A stretch of 6,446 bases of DNA from Lonsdalea britannica (lineage in GTDB: Bacteria; Pseudomonadota; Gammaproteobacteria; Enterobacterales; Enterobacteriaceae), in NCBI RefSeq assembly GCF_946477055.1, contig NZ_CAMKXG010000205.1:1-6446 (forward strand), written 5' to 3'. The notes under the pieces are model-generated. The model did no database searches. It was given only the letters and a program-made list of their open reading frames with translations, and was not told the DNA's origin. The position numbers and the translations under genes were made by a program. Of this stretch, positions 5,602 through 6,446 are shown in pieces; position 1 is the stretch's first letter, and each line of letters opens with the position of its first letter.

Positions 5602-6446
5602 TTATCCTTCCCTCTGTAGCAGACGATTAAGTCCGAATAACGGCGGCACGCCGAGCAGCACCAGCAGAAACGCCGGCGCGGCGGCCCATGCCAGTTGGTC
5701 GGATTCGACAAAGCCGAACACGTAGGTCGACAGAGTATCGACGTTAACGCGCTGCAGCAGCAGCGAAGCGTTCAGCTCGCGCAGGCTTTCGCTCCAGACC
5801 AGCAGCGCGCCGACAAGTAGCGTGCCGCGGACAGACGGAAAGACATTCAGCCACACGTTTTGCGCCGTGGAATAGCCCAGCGTTCGACTCATCGCGTTCA
5901 TCCCGGGCGGCAGCTGACGTAACTGCTGGTGCATCGGGGCGATAATGAGGCTGGCGCCTCGCAAACTATAGACCAGGATCAACATCAGTACCGATCCGGA
6001 CAAAACGCCCATCGCCAGCGGCATGCCGCGCGAATCGAACAGCATCAGCGCCACCAGCACGCCCATGCCCGCCAGGCTCCCCGGCAGCGCACGATTGAAC
6101 CCCAGCCAGCGCAGCGGATGCCGAAACGCAGGATTGTCCGCGGTCCGCTTGTCGAACAGATATAGCATCGCCAGCCCCAGCGAAATCAGCGTCGCGCACG
6201 AAGCCGCCAGTACGCTGTTGATCGTCGCCAGCAACAGCGGCAGCGTCCAAATGGTGACCGTCGTCGTCAGCCAGTGATGCGCCAGCCACAACAGCGGCAC
6301 GCCAAACGCCAACAGCACCAGCCCCCAACCGGCCGACAGCGTGATGCGGCGGAGCCAAACCGGCGACTCCGGTCGCTCGGCCGGATAAGGCGATGCGGGG
6401 CGTTGATAACGGACTTGCCAGTCCGTTATCAACGCCCCGCATCGCC
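5602..6446 (-). CDS. Ferric/anion-type ABC importer permease, C-terminal half only
   Basis: The gene enters from the right-hand edge, and about 280 codons are visible. This corresponds to the linker and second membrane half of a two-domain FbpB/SfuB-like permease (typically 500-plus residues); the N-terminal half is outside the window. Counting from the codon at 6432 as residue 1, hydrophobic segments lie at about 33-53, 64-93, 115-133, 138-160, 203-216 and 247-268. The family-like segment LLVWSESLRELNASLLL (211-225 region) and the following VDTLSTYVFGFV support the assignment. The EAA coupling loop reads NAMSRTLGYS (179-188) and ends NVFP (196-199), so the usual EAA triplet is Ala-Met-Ser. 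The frame stays open to the edge, but codons beyond about 6420 fall in a perfect fold-back repeat and are probably not genuine. It is followed after 7 nt by its ATPase gene, so the two form an operon. Confidence 0.87.
   Translation of the reverse strand, partial: RCGALITDWQVRYQRPASPYPAERPESPVWLRRITLSAGWGLVLLAFGVPLLWLAHHWLTTTVTIWTLPLLLATINSVLAASCATLISLGLAMLYLFDKRTADNPAFRHPLRWLGFNRALPGSLAGMGVLVALMLFDSRGMPLAMGVLSGSVLMLILVYSLRGASLIIAPMHQQLRQLPPGMNAMSRTLGYSTAQNVWLNVFPSVRGTLLVGALLVWSESLRELNASLLLQRVNVDTLSTYVFGFVESDQLAWAAAPAFLLVLLGVPPLFGLNRLLQREG
6389..6446. repeat. Perfect 27-bp inverted repeat ending at the last base
   Basis: Bases 6389-6415 and 6420-6446 are exact reverse complements, separated only by TGCC (6416-6419). 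The pairing continues to the final base, so it may extend beyond the window. It lies inside permease coding sequence and has no T tract, so it is not a terminator. A fold-back artefact at a contig end is the likeliest explanation. Confidence 0.95.

Noticed and set aside
5196..5630. Plus-strand 144-codon open frame opposite the ATPase
   Set aside because: It is a shadow of the minus-strand coding sequence; the codon pattern and the motifs belong to the minus strand.
5595..5711. 39-residue N-terminal extension of the importer ATPase
   Set aside because: It is antisense-free but out of frame inside the permease gene, Cys/Arg-rich, and unlike the family. The ATG at 5594 follows a Shine-Dalgarno-like sequence and the permease stop.
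1..6446. CRISPR arrays, tRNA or rRNA genes, insertion sequences, phage attachment sites
   Set aside because: I found no regularly spaced repeats, no tRNA-like cloverleaf, no transposase-like frame and no terminal-repeat pair apart from the edge fold-back.

Overview
This is an Enterobacterales chromosome segment. The gene products of yadG, yadH, can and hpt read almost like their Escherichia coli counterparts, and the order yadH-yadG / can / hpt is the conserved enterobacterial one. The fairly high G+C and the accessory genes next to hpt would fit a Pectobacteriaceae-type genome (Dickeya, Brenneria, Pectobacterium or relatives). That genus-level guess is only an inference.

Layout. Positions 1-305 (minus) hold the 5' part of a secreted SH3-like protein gene, probably a YadE-type polysaccharide deacetylase by synteny. 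A strong intrinsic terminator (335-357) separates it from yadH and yadG (364-2069, minus), an ABC-2 exporter whose ATPase and permease genes overlap by 4 nt. A 112-bp divergent intergenic region leads to can (2182-2841, plus), a type II beta-carbonic anhydrase. A perfect bidirectional terminator (2849-2888) lies between can and the convergent hpt gene (2915-3448, minus; hypoxanthine phosphoribosyltransferase). A 331-bp divergent intergenic region carries an extended -10 promoter for hpt and a likely promoter for two small plus-strand genes (3780-4127 and 4175-4549). Both of these encode signal-peptide-bearing, His-rich exported proteins. The second has a C-terminal tandem repeat resembling the DUF6515 type. 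The rest (4530-6446, minus) is the end of a ferric/anion-type ABC importer operon: a permease truncated by the window edge, then an ATPase gene starting 7 nt after the permease stop.

The most unusual content is this importer. The ATPase reading frame is intact and full length, and it keeps the nucleotide-binding lysine, the Q-loop glutamine and the Walker B aspartate. However, the catalytic glutamate is Ser, the H-loop histidine is Thr, the signature is LSKEQ instead of LSGGQ, and the first Walker A glycine is Ala. The permease EAA coupling loop is also non-canonical. This looks like a coherent, non-frameshifted 'pseudo-ATPase' importer module rather than an ordinary pseudogene. The yadG product in the same window has every canonical motif and serves as an internal control.

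The last 58 bases (6389-6446) form a perfect 27-bp inverted repeat around a 4-base loop that runs exactly to the final base. This suggests a fold-back artefact at a contig end, so the outermost permease codons should not be trusted.
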